From positions 1-64,000 of the forward strand of contig NZ_SOZH01000001.1 of NCBI RefSeq assembly GCF_004519295.1: 64,000 bases of DNA, written 5' to 3'. The DNA comes from Cellulosimicrobium funkei. Its GTDB lineage: Bacteria; Actinomycetota; Actinomycetes; Actinomycetales; Cellulomonadaceae. How positions within the stretch are numbered: position 1 is the stretch's first letter; the number at the start of each line of letters is the position of its first letter. The position numbers and the translations under genes are program-made. Below are positions 27,430-34,299 of this stretch, piece by piece. The notes beneath the pieces were generated by a model. That model was not told where the DNA came from. It searched no databases and saw only the letters and a program-made list of their open reading frames with translations.

Positions 27430-27670
27430 ACACGCGAAAGGAGGTGGTCCTGGAAGTGAAGATTCTTCGGACTCGTGAGGTGGTTGCGCGCTAGTCGTCG
27501 CGCAACCGATCCAGCAACGGACCGGATGCGGTGAGCCCGTGAACCGGGCGGGGTCTCCCGAGGGGAGCCCCCGGCGGCGAGCGAGTACCACGCAACCACC
27601 AGAGCCCGCGGGTGTCGTGCCCTCGTCCAGCACGACAGGAGGAACCCTCCAGCCCGCGGGCTTCTTGCTG
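27430..27670 (+). ncRNA. candidate stand-alone structured RNA with 12-codon ORF
   Basis: No + strand protein gene follows for more than 1.6 kb, yet the sequence folds densely. Helix A pairs 27482-27490 with 27499-27507 (9 bp). Helix B pairs 27479-27488 with 27591-27600 (10 bp, perfect) and excludes A. Also seen are 27535-27539/27545-27549, and 27550-27559/27563-27572 (nine pairs, one mismatch, loop GAG). The 3' domain is a three-way junction: stem 27603-27612/27653-27662, hairpins 27613-27620/27630-27637 and 27638-27642/27646-27650. The 5' part holds a strong ribosome site and a 12-codon ORF ending inside helices A and B. I do not recognise the family; strand and ends are inferred. Confidence 0.6.
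27456..27494 (+). CDS. 12-residue leader-type peptide (MKILRTREVVAR)
   Basis: AAAGGAGGT, an almost full anti-16S match, ends 10 bases before GTG; the ORF is 12 sense codons and TAG. Its last six codons (GAG GTG GTT GCG CGC TAG) form the 5' strand of both competing helices of the surrounding RNA, so a translating ribosome would control which helix forms. The composition has no obvious run of one amino acid, unlike classical attenuator peptides. Alternatively the ribosome site may not drive a functional peptide at all. Confidence 0.45.
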   Translation: MKILRTREVVAR

Positions 27671-27684
27671 CCCGCACCCCGACG

Positions 27685-27743
27685 CTGAGTGCGTGAAACA
27701 GTCGCGTCCGGGACGCCAGGACGCGACAGTTTCATGCACTCAG
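27685..27743. terminator. large near-perfect palindrome at the end of the DHA2 transporter gene
   Basis: Arms 27685-27709 and 27719-27743 are complementary at 23 of 25 positions around a nine-base loop (GGGACGCCA). The right arm includes the transporter's stop codon (minus strand). It could terminate transcription of the RNA element and of the transporter. The A/T-containing arms (GTGCATGAAACTGTCGCG) differ from ordinary GC terminators here, so a dispersed palindromic repeat is the alternative. Confidence 0.6.
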
Positions 27744-29254
27744 CGGGTGGCGGGGGCCGGTCGTGCGGTCTCCGTGGTCGAGAACTCGACGGCGGGACCG
27801 GCCGGCCCGACGGCGGCCCGGCGGCGCGGTGCCCCCATCGCCACGGCCGCGAGGGCGAACGCCGCGACGGGGACCCACAGCGCGGTGTGGAAGGCGGCGA
27901 GGCCCGCGTCCGGTCCCGTCGCGTCCCCGAGAGCGAGGACGCTGACCGCCGTCGCGGCCGAGATGCCGATCGCCGCACCGAGCTGGAACGACGTGTTGAG
28001 CACCCCGCCCGCGACGCCCTGCTCGGCGTCGGTCACGCCCGTCGTCGCCGCGATGGCGATCGGCCCGTAGACCAGCGCGAACGCGACCCCGACGAGCGCC
28101 AGCGACGGGACCATGACGTCGTACGCCCAGTCGAGCCCGGACGCGAGGAACCACGCCGCGGCGAGCGTCCCGGCGACGAGCCCCCCGACGATGACGCGCG
28201 GCACCCCGAACCGCTCCACGAGGCGCGGCGTGAGGACGGGCGCCAGCACGACGTCGATCGCCATGAGGAGCATCGCGAGCCCGGTCTGGAGCGGCGTCCA
28301 GCCGCGCAGCTCCTGGAGGTACAGCGTGAGGAGCACCTGGAAGCCGTAGAACCCGCCCGCGAAGAGCACGGCCGTGACGTTCGCCCGCACGAGCTCGACC
28401 GACCGGAAGAGCCGCAGCGGCAGCAACGGGTGCGGGGCACGTCGCTGCCGCACGACGAACCCCGCCAGCAGCGCCGCACCGCCCCCGAGCGCGGCGACCG
28501 TCCACGCGAGCCCGTCGCCCGGGTGCTCGAGCCGCACGATGCCGACGGCGAGCAGGACCATGGCGGTCGTCGCCAGCACGGCACCGAGGACGTCGAGCGC
28601 GCCGCGGACGCGCGTCGTCGTGTCGCGCGGGACCGTGACCAGGGCGAGCGCGAGCAGCACGACGGCGACGAGCACCGGGGCGAAGAAGACCCACCGCCAG
28701 TGGACCGCCGCCAGGAGACCGCCGACGACGAGCCCGAGCGAGAAGCCCGCGGCCCCCGCGGCCCCGTAGACGACGAGCGCGCGGTTGCGGCGCGGCCCCT
28801 CCGCGAACGACGTCGTGATGAGCGACATCCCGGCGGGCGTGAGGAAGCCGGCCGCCACGCCCGTGACGAAGCGCGACAGGAGGAGCATCCAGCCGTCGGT
28901 CGCGAACCCGCCGAGCCCGGAGAACACGAGGAAGACGAGCAGCCAGACGACGAACATGCGGCGTCGGCCGTAGAGGTCGGCCGCGCGTCCGCCGAGGAGC
29001 ATGAACCCGCCGTACCCGACGACGTAGGCGGTCACGACCCCGCCGAGCTCGCCGGTCGCGAGGCCGAGGTCGGCGCGGATGCCCGGGAGCGCGACGGAGA
29101 GCATCGCGATGTCGCTGCCCTCGAGGAAGATCGCCCCGCACAGCACGAGGAGAAGACCCCAGTCCCGGAGGCTGAACCGCGCGGCCTCCCGCGCGGCCTC
29201 GCGGCCGGCCTCCCGGATGCTCGCACCGCTGCGGCTCGTCGTCCCGTCGCCCAT
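27740..29254 (-). CDS. MFS drug:H+ antiporter, DHA2 (14-TM) family
   Basis: A 504-residue transporter with 14 predicted helices. MFS motifs are LGGRAADLYGRRRMF (motif A, residues about 75-89), SRFVTGVAAGFLTPAGMSLI (motif B region) and GLVVGGLLAAVHWRWVFF (motif C region). This layout is the EmrB/QacA-type proton-driven efflux pump of the inner membrane. It is divergent from an HxlR-type regulator at 29338 with dyad sites between them, suggesting local repression and induction by an exported compound. A 25-bp palindrome covers its stop. Confidence 0.92.
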   Translation of the reverse strand: MGDGTTSRSGASIREAGREAAREAARFSLRDWGLLLVLCGAIFLEGSDIAMLSVALPGIRADLGLATGELGGVVTAYVVGYGGFMLLGGRAADLYGRRRMFVVWLLVFLVFSGLGGFATDGWMLLLSRFVTGVAAGFLTPAGMSLITTSFAEGPRRNRALVVYGAAGAAGFSLGLVVGGLLAAVHWRWVFFAPVLVAVVLLALALVTVPRDTTTRVRGALDVLGAVLATTAMVLLAVGIVRLEHPGDGLAWTVAALGGGAALLAGFVVRQRRAPHPLLPLRLFRSVELVRANVTAVLFAGGFYGFQVLLTLYLQELRGWTPLQTGLAMLLMAIDVVLAPVLTPRLVERFGVPRVIVGGLVAGTLAAAWFLASGLDWAYDVMVPSLALVGVAFALVYGPIAIAATTGVTDAEQGVAGGVLNTSFQLGAAIGISAATAVSVLALGDATGPDAGLAAFHTALWVPVAAFALAAVAMGAPRRRAAVGPAGPAVEFSTTETARPAPATR

Positions 29255-29291
29255 GGACGTCCCCTGTCGTCGTGAGCACCCTTCGGCACCC

Positions 29292-29379
29292 GGTTACCTC
29301 TTGATACCGAACCCATCGTGGGTCAGGATCAGGAGGCATGGAAGACGGCACATCACGCCCACCTGGTATCACCGCGGAT
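29292..29379. promoter_or_regulatory. two dyad sites between DHA2 pump and HxlR regulator
   Basis: GGTATC-ACCGCG-GATACC (29362-29379) is a perfect 6-bp inverted repeat. A second, imperfect copy, GGTTAC-CTCTT-GATACC, lies at 29292-29308. The shared GATACC half-sites flank the regulator's annotated start and lie 40-125 bp upstream of the pump. They are natural candidates for HxlR operators. Confidence 0.55.
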
Positions 29380-29856
29380 ACCGTGGCGGCGCGCCCTCGA
29401 CCGGCGGGCGCGGCCGACCGCGCCGCGACGGAGGAGGCGTGCGACCCGCGACCGCCGTCACGCTGGGAGAGCGACGCCGACGTCTGGCAGTGGGACGCCC
29501 GCGAGGACTGCGAGGTGCGGCAGATCCTCGACCGCATCGCCGACAAGTGGTCGCTGCTCGCCATCGCGCTGCTCGACCGGCGCGTCATGCGCTTCACCGA
29601 GCTGAAGCGCGAGATCGACGGGATCAGCCAGCGCATGCTGTCGCGCACGCTGCGCCAGCTCGAGCGCGACGGCATCGTCGAGCGCACGGTCTACCCGACC
29701 GTCCCGCCGCGCGTCGACTACGCGCTCACCGAGATGGGGCGCTCGCTCCACGCGACGACCAAGGCGCTCGTCGTCTGGACCGAGGCGCACCAGGAGCGCA
29801 TCGCGGCGGCCCGCAGCGCCTACGACGAGCGCGAGGCGGAGCTCCGGGACCTGTGA
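29338..29856 (+). CDS. HxlR/MarR-like winged-helix regulator
   Basis: A 172-residue HxlR-family protein. The conserved core is CEVRQILDRIADKWSLLAIA, MRFTELKREIDGISQRMLSRTL and RQLERDGIVERTVYPTVPPR, i.e. a winged helix with the family's N-terminal Cys, often a redox or aldehyde sensor. The ATG has AGGAGG only one base upstream, which is unusually close. GTG 29383, directly after a perfect palindrome, is an alternative start and would remove 15 non-conserved residues. It probably represses the divergent DHA2 pump and itself. Confidence 0.88.
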   Translation: MEDGTSRPPGITADTVAARPRPAGAADRAATEEACDPRPPSRWESDADVWQWDAREDCEVRQILDRIADKWSLLAIALLDRRVMRFTELKREIDGISQRMLSRTLRQLERDGIVERTVYPTVPPRVDYALTEMGRSLHATTKALVVWTEAHQERIAAARSAYDEREAELRDL

Positions 29857-29886
29857 CCCGGTCCGCGCGGCGGGGCGGCGCGGGCG

Positions 29887-30735
29887 TCAGAAGGGCTTGC
29901 GCGCGACGACGAGGAAGCGCGGCGCCTCGTCGACGAACTCGTGGCCCGCGGCGAGGTGCAGGTGCAGGGCGCGCAGGGGCGCCTCGTAGCGCGCGACCGC
30001 CTCGGGCGAGAGTGACGCGAGCTCCGGCACCTGCCAGGCCATGAGCCGCAGGTACCAGAGCAGGGCGGACAGGTCGCGGAACCGGCGCAGGCCCTCGTGC
30101 TCGCGCGCGGCGTCGACCACGAACCCGGCCTCGCGGAGCACCTCGACCGCGGCGTCGAGCGTGACCGAGTCCGGGTCCCACGCCGGCTCGGCGCCGAGCG
30201 CGGTGCTCAGCCGCACGCCGTCGCGCGAGTCGGCCTGCTGGGTGAGGAACACGCCGCCCGGCTCCAGCACGCGGAGCACCTCGTCCGGGTCGAACTCCTC
30301 GTGCCGGTCGAGGACGACCGCGAACTGGCCGTCGAAGAACGGCAGGAGCTGCTCGTCGTCGCCCTCCACGGGCCGCACCTCGACCCCGAGGGGCTCGAGC
30401 CGCCGTCGGGCCACCGGCAGGTTCGGGGCCCAGCCCTCCGTCGCCGCGGAGCCCGCGGGGAACGGGCCGAGCGTGGAGAGGAGCTCGCCGCCGCCCGTGC
30501 CGAGGTCGAGCACGGGCCCGCGCCCGCTCGCGACGAGCTCGCGCGCGAGCGCCACGTAGTCCCACGGCAGCGGGTCCTCGACGACGCGTCCCGCCACGGG
30601 GGAGAGGTCGGACCCGACGACCGGGACCGCGCGGGCCCACGCGACGTGCTCCTCGAACGAGGCGTCCGGGGCGGGCACCGGCGCCTCGCTCGCGCGCTCG
30701 GGGGTGGCGGGGGTGTCGGGTACCGCGTCAGGCAT
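29887..30735 (-). CDS. class I SAM-dependent methyltransferase
   Basis: A 282-residue Rossmann methyltransferase. Motif I is VLDLGTGGGELLSTLG (residues about 75-90), motif II lies near ATEGWAPNLPVARRRLEPLG, and FAVVLDRHEEFDPDEVLRVL with VLEPGGVFLTQQ form motifs III-IV. The 50-residue N-terminus (FEEHVAWARAVPVVGSDLSP) is typical of small uncharacterised actinobacterial members. Methyl acceptor unknown. It stands alone, convergent with the HxlR gene and divergent from the WXG100 cassette. Confidence 0.88.
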   Translation of the reverse strand: MPDAVPDTPATPERASEAPVPAPDASFEEHVAWARAVPVVGSDLSPVAGRVVEDPLPWDYVALARELVASGRGPVLDLGTGGGELLSTLGPFPAGSAATEGWAPNLPVARRRLEPLGVEVRPVEGDDEQLLPFFDGQFAVVLDRHEEFDPDEVLRVLEPGGVFLTQQADSRDGVRLSTALGAEPAWDPDSVTLDAAVEVLREAGFVVDAAREHEGLRRFRDLSALLWYLRLMAWQVPELASLSPEAVARYEAPLRALHLHLAAGHEFVDEAPRFLVVARKPF

Positions 30736-30930
30736 GGGTCGATTGTCACCCGCCCGGGCGCCGGAGCCGAACGCGAGCGGTGCGCGTGCGCGAGCCCGCC
30801 GCGACCCGACGGGGAGGACTCCCCATCGCCCGCACGACGGCGCGCACGGTAGCCTCCCCGGTGCCCGCCTCGCGCGTCCCGGACACCGGGTGCCGGCGGG
30901 CCGGACGACCGACGAGGGGACGGGGACGAC

Positions 30931-31935
30931 GTGAGCGGTATGTGGGGCGCGGACGTCAACGAGCTGCGGAGGCTCGCGCAGTCGCTGCGGTCAGCCTCCG
31001 ACCAGCTCGTGAGCACGACGTCCGAGGTCAGCGGCCTCGTCGAGGCGGCGGGTCGCTGGCAGGGCGGCGACGCCGACCAGTTCCGCAGCGAGTGGACCGG
31101 CACGTCCGTCGCGCTGCTGCGCGGCGTGAGCCAGACGCTCTCCGAGGCGTCGCAGGCCGTCCTGCGCCACGCCGACCAGCAGTTCGCGACGAGCACCGAG
31201 GGCGGGTCCATCCCGTCCCCGGGCGTCCCCGGGCCCGTCGTGCCGACCGGCCCCGGCGGCGGCCCTCCCGGCGCGGGCGACCCGCTCGACGGCTCGATCT
31301 GGGACGTCGGCGACACCGCGCTGTCCGCGTGGGGCGCCGGGAGCGGCGCGTGGATCGCGTACCGCACCTTCCTCGCCGCGCGCGGCTTCCTCGACGCGAG
31401 CCGGCTCGCGGCGCTGTCGCCCGCGGCGGCGAGCGCCCTGCAGCTCACGCGCGGGATGGCGGTCGGGGACGCGCTGAGCGTGCTCGGGCGCGCCACGACG
31501 TTCTCCCGGTTCATGGGCTTCGCCGGCGGCGCGGCCGGCGTGGTCGGCGGCATCAACCAGATCGTCAACACCCAGTACGACGGCGTGCGCGGCGGCGTCG
31601 ACCGCGGCATGGGCGTCCTGTCCGTGATCGGCGGCGCGGGCACCATGGCGATCGCGGCGGGGCTCCTCACCAACCCGGTCGGCATCGCGGTCGTCGCGGG
31701 CGCGGCGGCGGTCGCGGGCGTCTGGGCGCTCGGCAACCTCGTCTACGACAACTGGGACTCGATCACCGGGTTCTTCTCGGACCCGGGCCCGTACCTCGCG
31801 GACGGCTGGAACGACGTCACGAGCTTCGTCGGGGACGCGGCCGATACCATCGGCGACGTCGCGTCCGACGTCGGTGACGCGATCGGCGACGGGCTCTCCG
31901 CCGCCGGCGACTTCATCGGAGGCCTCTTCTCGTGA
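30931..31935 (+). CDS. WXG100-domain protein with C-terminal hydrophobic/glycine-rich domain
   Basis: A 334-residue protein. Residues 1-90 form a WXG100 helical hairpin: LRRLAQSLRSASDQLVSTTS, the turn RWQGGDADQFRSEW (W-x-G), and a second helix ending SQAVLRHADQQFA. A Pro/Gly linker (95-120) leads to a C-terminal region of Ala/Gly-rich hydrophobic segments (FAGGAAGVVGGINQIVNTQY; GVLSVIGGAGTMAIAAGLLT) and a GD-rich tail (IGDVASDVGDAIGDGLSAAG). This LXG-like layout suggests a type VII secretion substrate, but no ESX ATPase is in the window. GTG start; the stop overlaps the next gene as GTGA. Confidence 0.8.
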   Translation: MSGMWGADVNELRRLAQSLRSASDQLVSTTSEVSGLVEAAGRWQGGDADQFRSEWTGTSVALLRGVSQTLSEASQAVLRHADQQFATSTEGGSIPSPGVPGPVVPTGPGGGPPGAGDPLDGSIWDVGDTALSAWGAGSGAWIAYRTFLAARGFLDASRLAALSPAAASALQLTRGMAVGDALSVLGRATTFSRFMGFAGGAAGVVGGINQIVNTQYDGVRGGVDRGMGVLSVIGGAGTMAIAAGLLTNPVGIAVVAGAAAVAGVWALGNLVYDNWDSITGFFSDPGPYLADGWNDVTSFVGDAADTIGDVASDVGDAIGDGLSAAGDFIGGLFS

Positions 31936-32747
31936 CCCAGCAGCCGACCATGCAGTGGTCCGCGGCCGACATCGCGGCCGCCGAGCAGACGCTCGCGCGC
32001 ACGGCGCCCGGTGAGGTGACGCACGTCGTCACGCTCACGGACGAGGAGGTCGCGATCCTCGACGGCCTCCAGAACCCGCAGCTCGTCCCGCTGCCCTGGC
32101 TCGACGCGCAGGAGGGCGCGGACCGCACGCTCGTCGGGCGCGTGGCCCTGCGGTCGCTGCTCGCCCGGGGTCTCGTGGTGCCGTCCGACGAGGAGCGCCC
32201 GCCCGGGCCGGGCGGCGAGCCGCAGGTCGGGATCGACGCGGTCCCCGAGGTGACGGGCCCGCTCGTGCTGCGGCGTACGGCGTCGGCCATCCTCTCCGCG
32301 GACCGCACGACTGCGCTCGGCAAGCACTGGGTGTACGTCTACCTGCACGACGACGACCGGGTGCTCGAGGAGGAGGTCGGGCCGAGCGGCCACCACTCCT
32401 TCAGCGTCTACCCGCTCGCCGAGCTCGCGGGGCGCCTCGCGGTGTTCCTCGACCCCGCGGCGAAGGCCGTGCTCGACGGCCGCGCCCGCACCTTCACGAC
32501 CGAGCAGTTCGCCGTGGAGGCCCGCACGTCGCCCGAGCTCTCCGGAGCGGTCGCCGTCACGGTGCTCGGCGCGGTACGCGCGGGCTCGGACACCCTCGTC
32601 CGGGTGAGCGTCTACGCGACGCCGGACGGCGTGTACCTCGTGCGCGGCGGCGAGCACGACGACGACGGCACGCCCGTCACGCTCGAGCTGTCGGAGGTCG
32701 GGCCGGCGACGCTGCGCCGCCTCCCCGCCGAGCTGCTCGGCCGATGA
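31932..32747 (+). CDS. hypothetical protein of the WXG100 cassette, 271 aa
   Basis: No family is recognised with confidence. It is a soluble alpha/beta protein starting MTQQPTMQWSAADIAAAEQT, with a repeating strand pattern in the C-terminal half (TVLGAVRAGSDTLVRVSVYA, TPDGVYLVRGGEHDDDG). The size and position resemble ESX secretion-associated chaperones (EspG-like), which bind a substrate encoded next to them. That is a contextual guess; sequence similarity is not visible by eye. GTG overlaps the WXG100 stop, and its own stop overlaps the next start as ATGA. Confidence 0.65.
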   Translation: MTQQPTMQWSAADIAAAEQTLARTAPGEVTHVVTLTDEEVAILDGLQNPQLVPLPWLDAQEGADRTLVGRVALRSLLARGLVVPSDEERPPGPGGEPQVGIDAVPEVTGPLVLRRTASAILSADRTTALGKHWVYVYLHDDDRVLEEEVGPSGHHSFSVYPLAELAGRLAVFLDPAAKAVLDGRARTFTTEQFAVEARTSPELSGAVAVTVLGAVRAGSDTLVRVSVYATPDGVYLVRGGEHDDDGTPVTLELSEVGPATLRRLPAELLGR

Positions 32748-33484
32748 CGGCCGCGCCGACCGGCGACCGCGCGACGCGCAAGGTGCGCCACTGGGCCGAC
32801 GCGTCGCGCCTCGGCCGCCTGCGGCACGTCGAGGCCGCGACGCCGAACGGCCCCGCGTGGGCCGTGGTCCTCGTGCTCGTGCTGCTCGCGCCGGTCGCCA
32901 GCCTGGCCGACGGCGAGGTCGTCGCCGCGGCCGTCCTGCTCGTGGCCGTCGCCGCCGTGCTCGGCGTCCTGCTGTGGTTCCTCGGCTCGGAGAAGCTGCT
33001 CGTGCTCGACGGCGGCATCGTCGTGGGCTCGTTCGCGCCGTTCCTGCGCCCGACGGTCATCCCGTGGTCGGGGATCGACCCCCGCACGGTGTCCGCCGTC
33101 GTGGGCAACCAGCGCACGATCGGGCTCCTCATGGCCGACCGCGGCGTGAGCGGCGCGTCCCGCACGGTGCTCTGGTCGCGCCGGCCGGTCACGTTCCTGG
33201 CGGTGTCGCCGGTCGTCGCGCGGCACGCGTGGGCGCAGGGCCAGGCCGTCGACCTCGCGACCGCCCCCGGCTTCGACCTGTGGGTCTTCTCGACGCGGCG
33301 GCCGTCCCGGCAGGCGCCCCTGGTGCACGCGCTCGCCGCCGCGATGCACGACGCGCGGGTCCCCGGCGCCGACGCGGTCCTCCCGCACGCGCTCCCGCCG
33401 CGGCGGCTGCGCTCGACCGCCGAGGACGCCGACCACCTGGGCATCCCCGAGCGGTTCCGCCGCCCGCAGCTCCGGCGCGTCTGA
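32744..33484 (+). CDS. hypothetical membrane protein of the WXG100 cassette, 246 aa
   Basis: A basic N-terminus (DRATRKVRHWADASRLGRLR) precedes two adjacent hydrophobic helices (AWAVVLVLVLLAPVASLA and VVAAAVLLVAVAAVLGVLLW, residues about 38-80). The rest is a cytoplasmic beta-rich region (EKLLVLDGGIVVGSFAPFLR, VIPWSGIDPRTVSAVV) reminiscent of PH-like domains that follow paired helices. Function unknown. ATG overlaps the previous stop (ATGA), making the three genes one translationally coupled unit. A terminator-like hairpin follows at 33497. Confidence 0.7.
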   Translation: MTAAPTGDRATRKVRHWADASRLGRLRHVEAATPNGPAWAVVLVLVLLAPVASLADGEVVAAAVLLVAVAAVLGVLLWFLGSEKLLVLDGGIVVGSFAPFLRPTVIPWSGIDPRTVSAVVGNQRTIGLLMADRGVSGASRTVLWSRRPVTFLAVSPVVARHAWAQGQAVDLATAPGFDLWVFSTRRPSRQAPLVHALAAAMHDARVPGADAVLPHALPPRRLRSTAEDADHLGIPERFRRPQLRRV

Positions 33485-33496
33485 ATCCTCGCTCCT

Positions 33497-33515
33497 GCCC
33501 GGTCGCGGGCCGGGC
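33497..33515. terminator. hairpin between WXG100 cassette and idi
   Basis: GCCCGG (33497-33502) and CCGGGC (33510-33515) pair around a seven-base loop in the 35-bp gap between these convergent genes. The stem is short, so confidence is moderate. Confidence 0.45.
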
Positions 33516-33519
33516 GCGG

Positions 33520-34116
33520 TCAGGCGGAGGCGGGCCCGAAGGCCGCGGCGAGGAGCGCCGTCGGGCCGTCGCCGGCCGTGCTCGCGCCGCCCAGCGCCCC
33601 GACCTGGAGCACCATCCACGGGCTGAACGCCCACGGCGTGGCGGCGACCCCGCGCGCGACGTCCCGCGGGTCCGCCCAGGCGAGCTCCATCACCTCGTCG
33701 GGGTTCGCCTCGACCGGGCCCGCCGCACGGGCGGCGTAGACGGGGCAGATCTCGTTCTCCACGACGCCCGACGCGTCGACGGCCCGGTAGCGGAACCCGG
33801 GGACGGCGACCTCCAGGTCCGCGATCTCGAGCCCGAGCTCGTGCCGCGCGTGGCGGAGGATCGACTCCTCGGTCGACTCCGTCCAGCGCGGGTGCCCGCA
33901 GAACGAGTTGGTCCACACGCCGGGCCACGTGCGCTTCGCGAGGGCGCGCCGCGTGAGGAGCAGGCGGCCCGCGTCGTCGAGCACGTAGCAGGAGAAGGCG
34001 AGGTGCAGGGGCGTCTCGGTCGTGTGGACCGCGGCGCGCTCGAAGGTGCCGGTCCGGCGACCCTGGTCGTCGACGGTGACGACGTGGTCGGCGGCGACGG
34101 GGACGTGCGAGGTCAT
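33520..34116 (-). CDS. idi: isopentenyl-diphosphate delta-isomerase, type I
   Basis: A 198-residue Nudix-fold isomerase that interconverts IPP and DMAPP for isoprenoid synthesis. Diagnostic segments are HLAFSCYVLDDAGRLLLTRR, WTNSFCGHPRW with the catalytic Cys, the Nudix-like EESILRHARHELGLEI, and VENEICPVY with the catalytic Glu. ATG (MTSHVPVAADHVV) is the start; the 23 codons upstream in the open frame lack family similarity. It is divergent from the iron-importer operon and unrelated to it in function. Confidence 0.94.
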   Translation of the reverse strand: MTSHVPVAADHVVTVDDQGRRTGTFERAAVHTTETPLHLAFSCYVLDDAGRLLLTRRALAKRTWPGVWTNSFCGHPRWTESTEESILRHARHELGLEIADLEVAVPGFRYRAVDASGVVENEICPVYAARAAGPVEANPDEVMELAWADPRDVARGVAATPWAFSPWMVLQVGALGGASTAGDGPTALLAAAFGPASA

Positions 34117-34231
34117 GCGGCCACTCTCGCACACGCCGCTCGCGGACCGGCAACCCCCTCCGGCACCGACGGTGAGCGGGGTCACTCCTCCGGGTTCGTG
34201 GACGATCTTGCCGGACCCTCCGGGGCGTGAA

Positions 34232-34252
34232 TTAAGGTGAGGGTAACCTCAC
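34232..34252 (+). promoter_or_regulatory. IdeR/DtxR-type iron box before siderophore importer
   Basis: The site TTAAGGTGAGGGTAACCTCA and the base after it contain AGGT and ACCT half-sites around GAGGGTA. It matches the DtxR/IdeR consensus (TTAGGTTAGGCTAACCTAA) in spacing and in the outer half-sites. It also contains the exact dyad GTGAGG-GTAA-CCTCAC. It lies about 50 bases upstream of the first permease ATG, so Fe(II)-loaded IdeR should repress the operon. Confidence 0.85.
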
Positions 34253-34299
34253 TCGTGTTGACCCGCCGGGCCGAGCGCCCCCGAGCAGATCCGAGCACC

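Noticed and set aside
27430-27670. tmRNA, RNase P RNA or SRP RNA at the 27.4-kb element
   Set aside because: No Ala-tRNA-like ends or AANDxxALAA-type tag, no RNase P core (GAGGAAAGTCCGGGC) and no SRP tetraloop motif were found.
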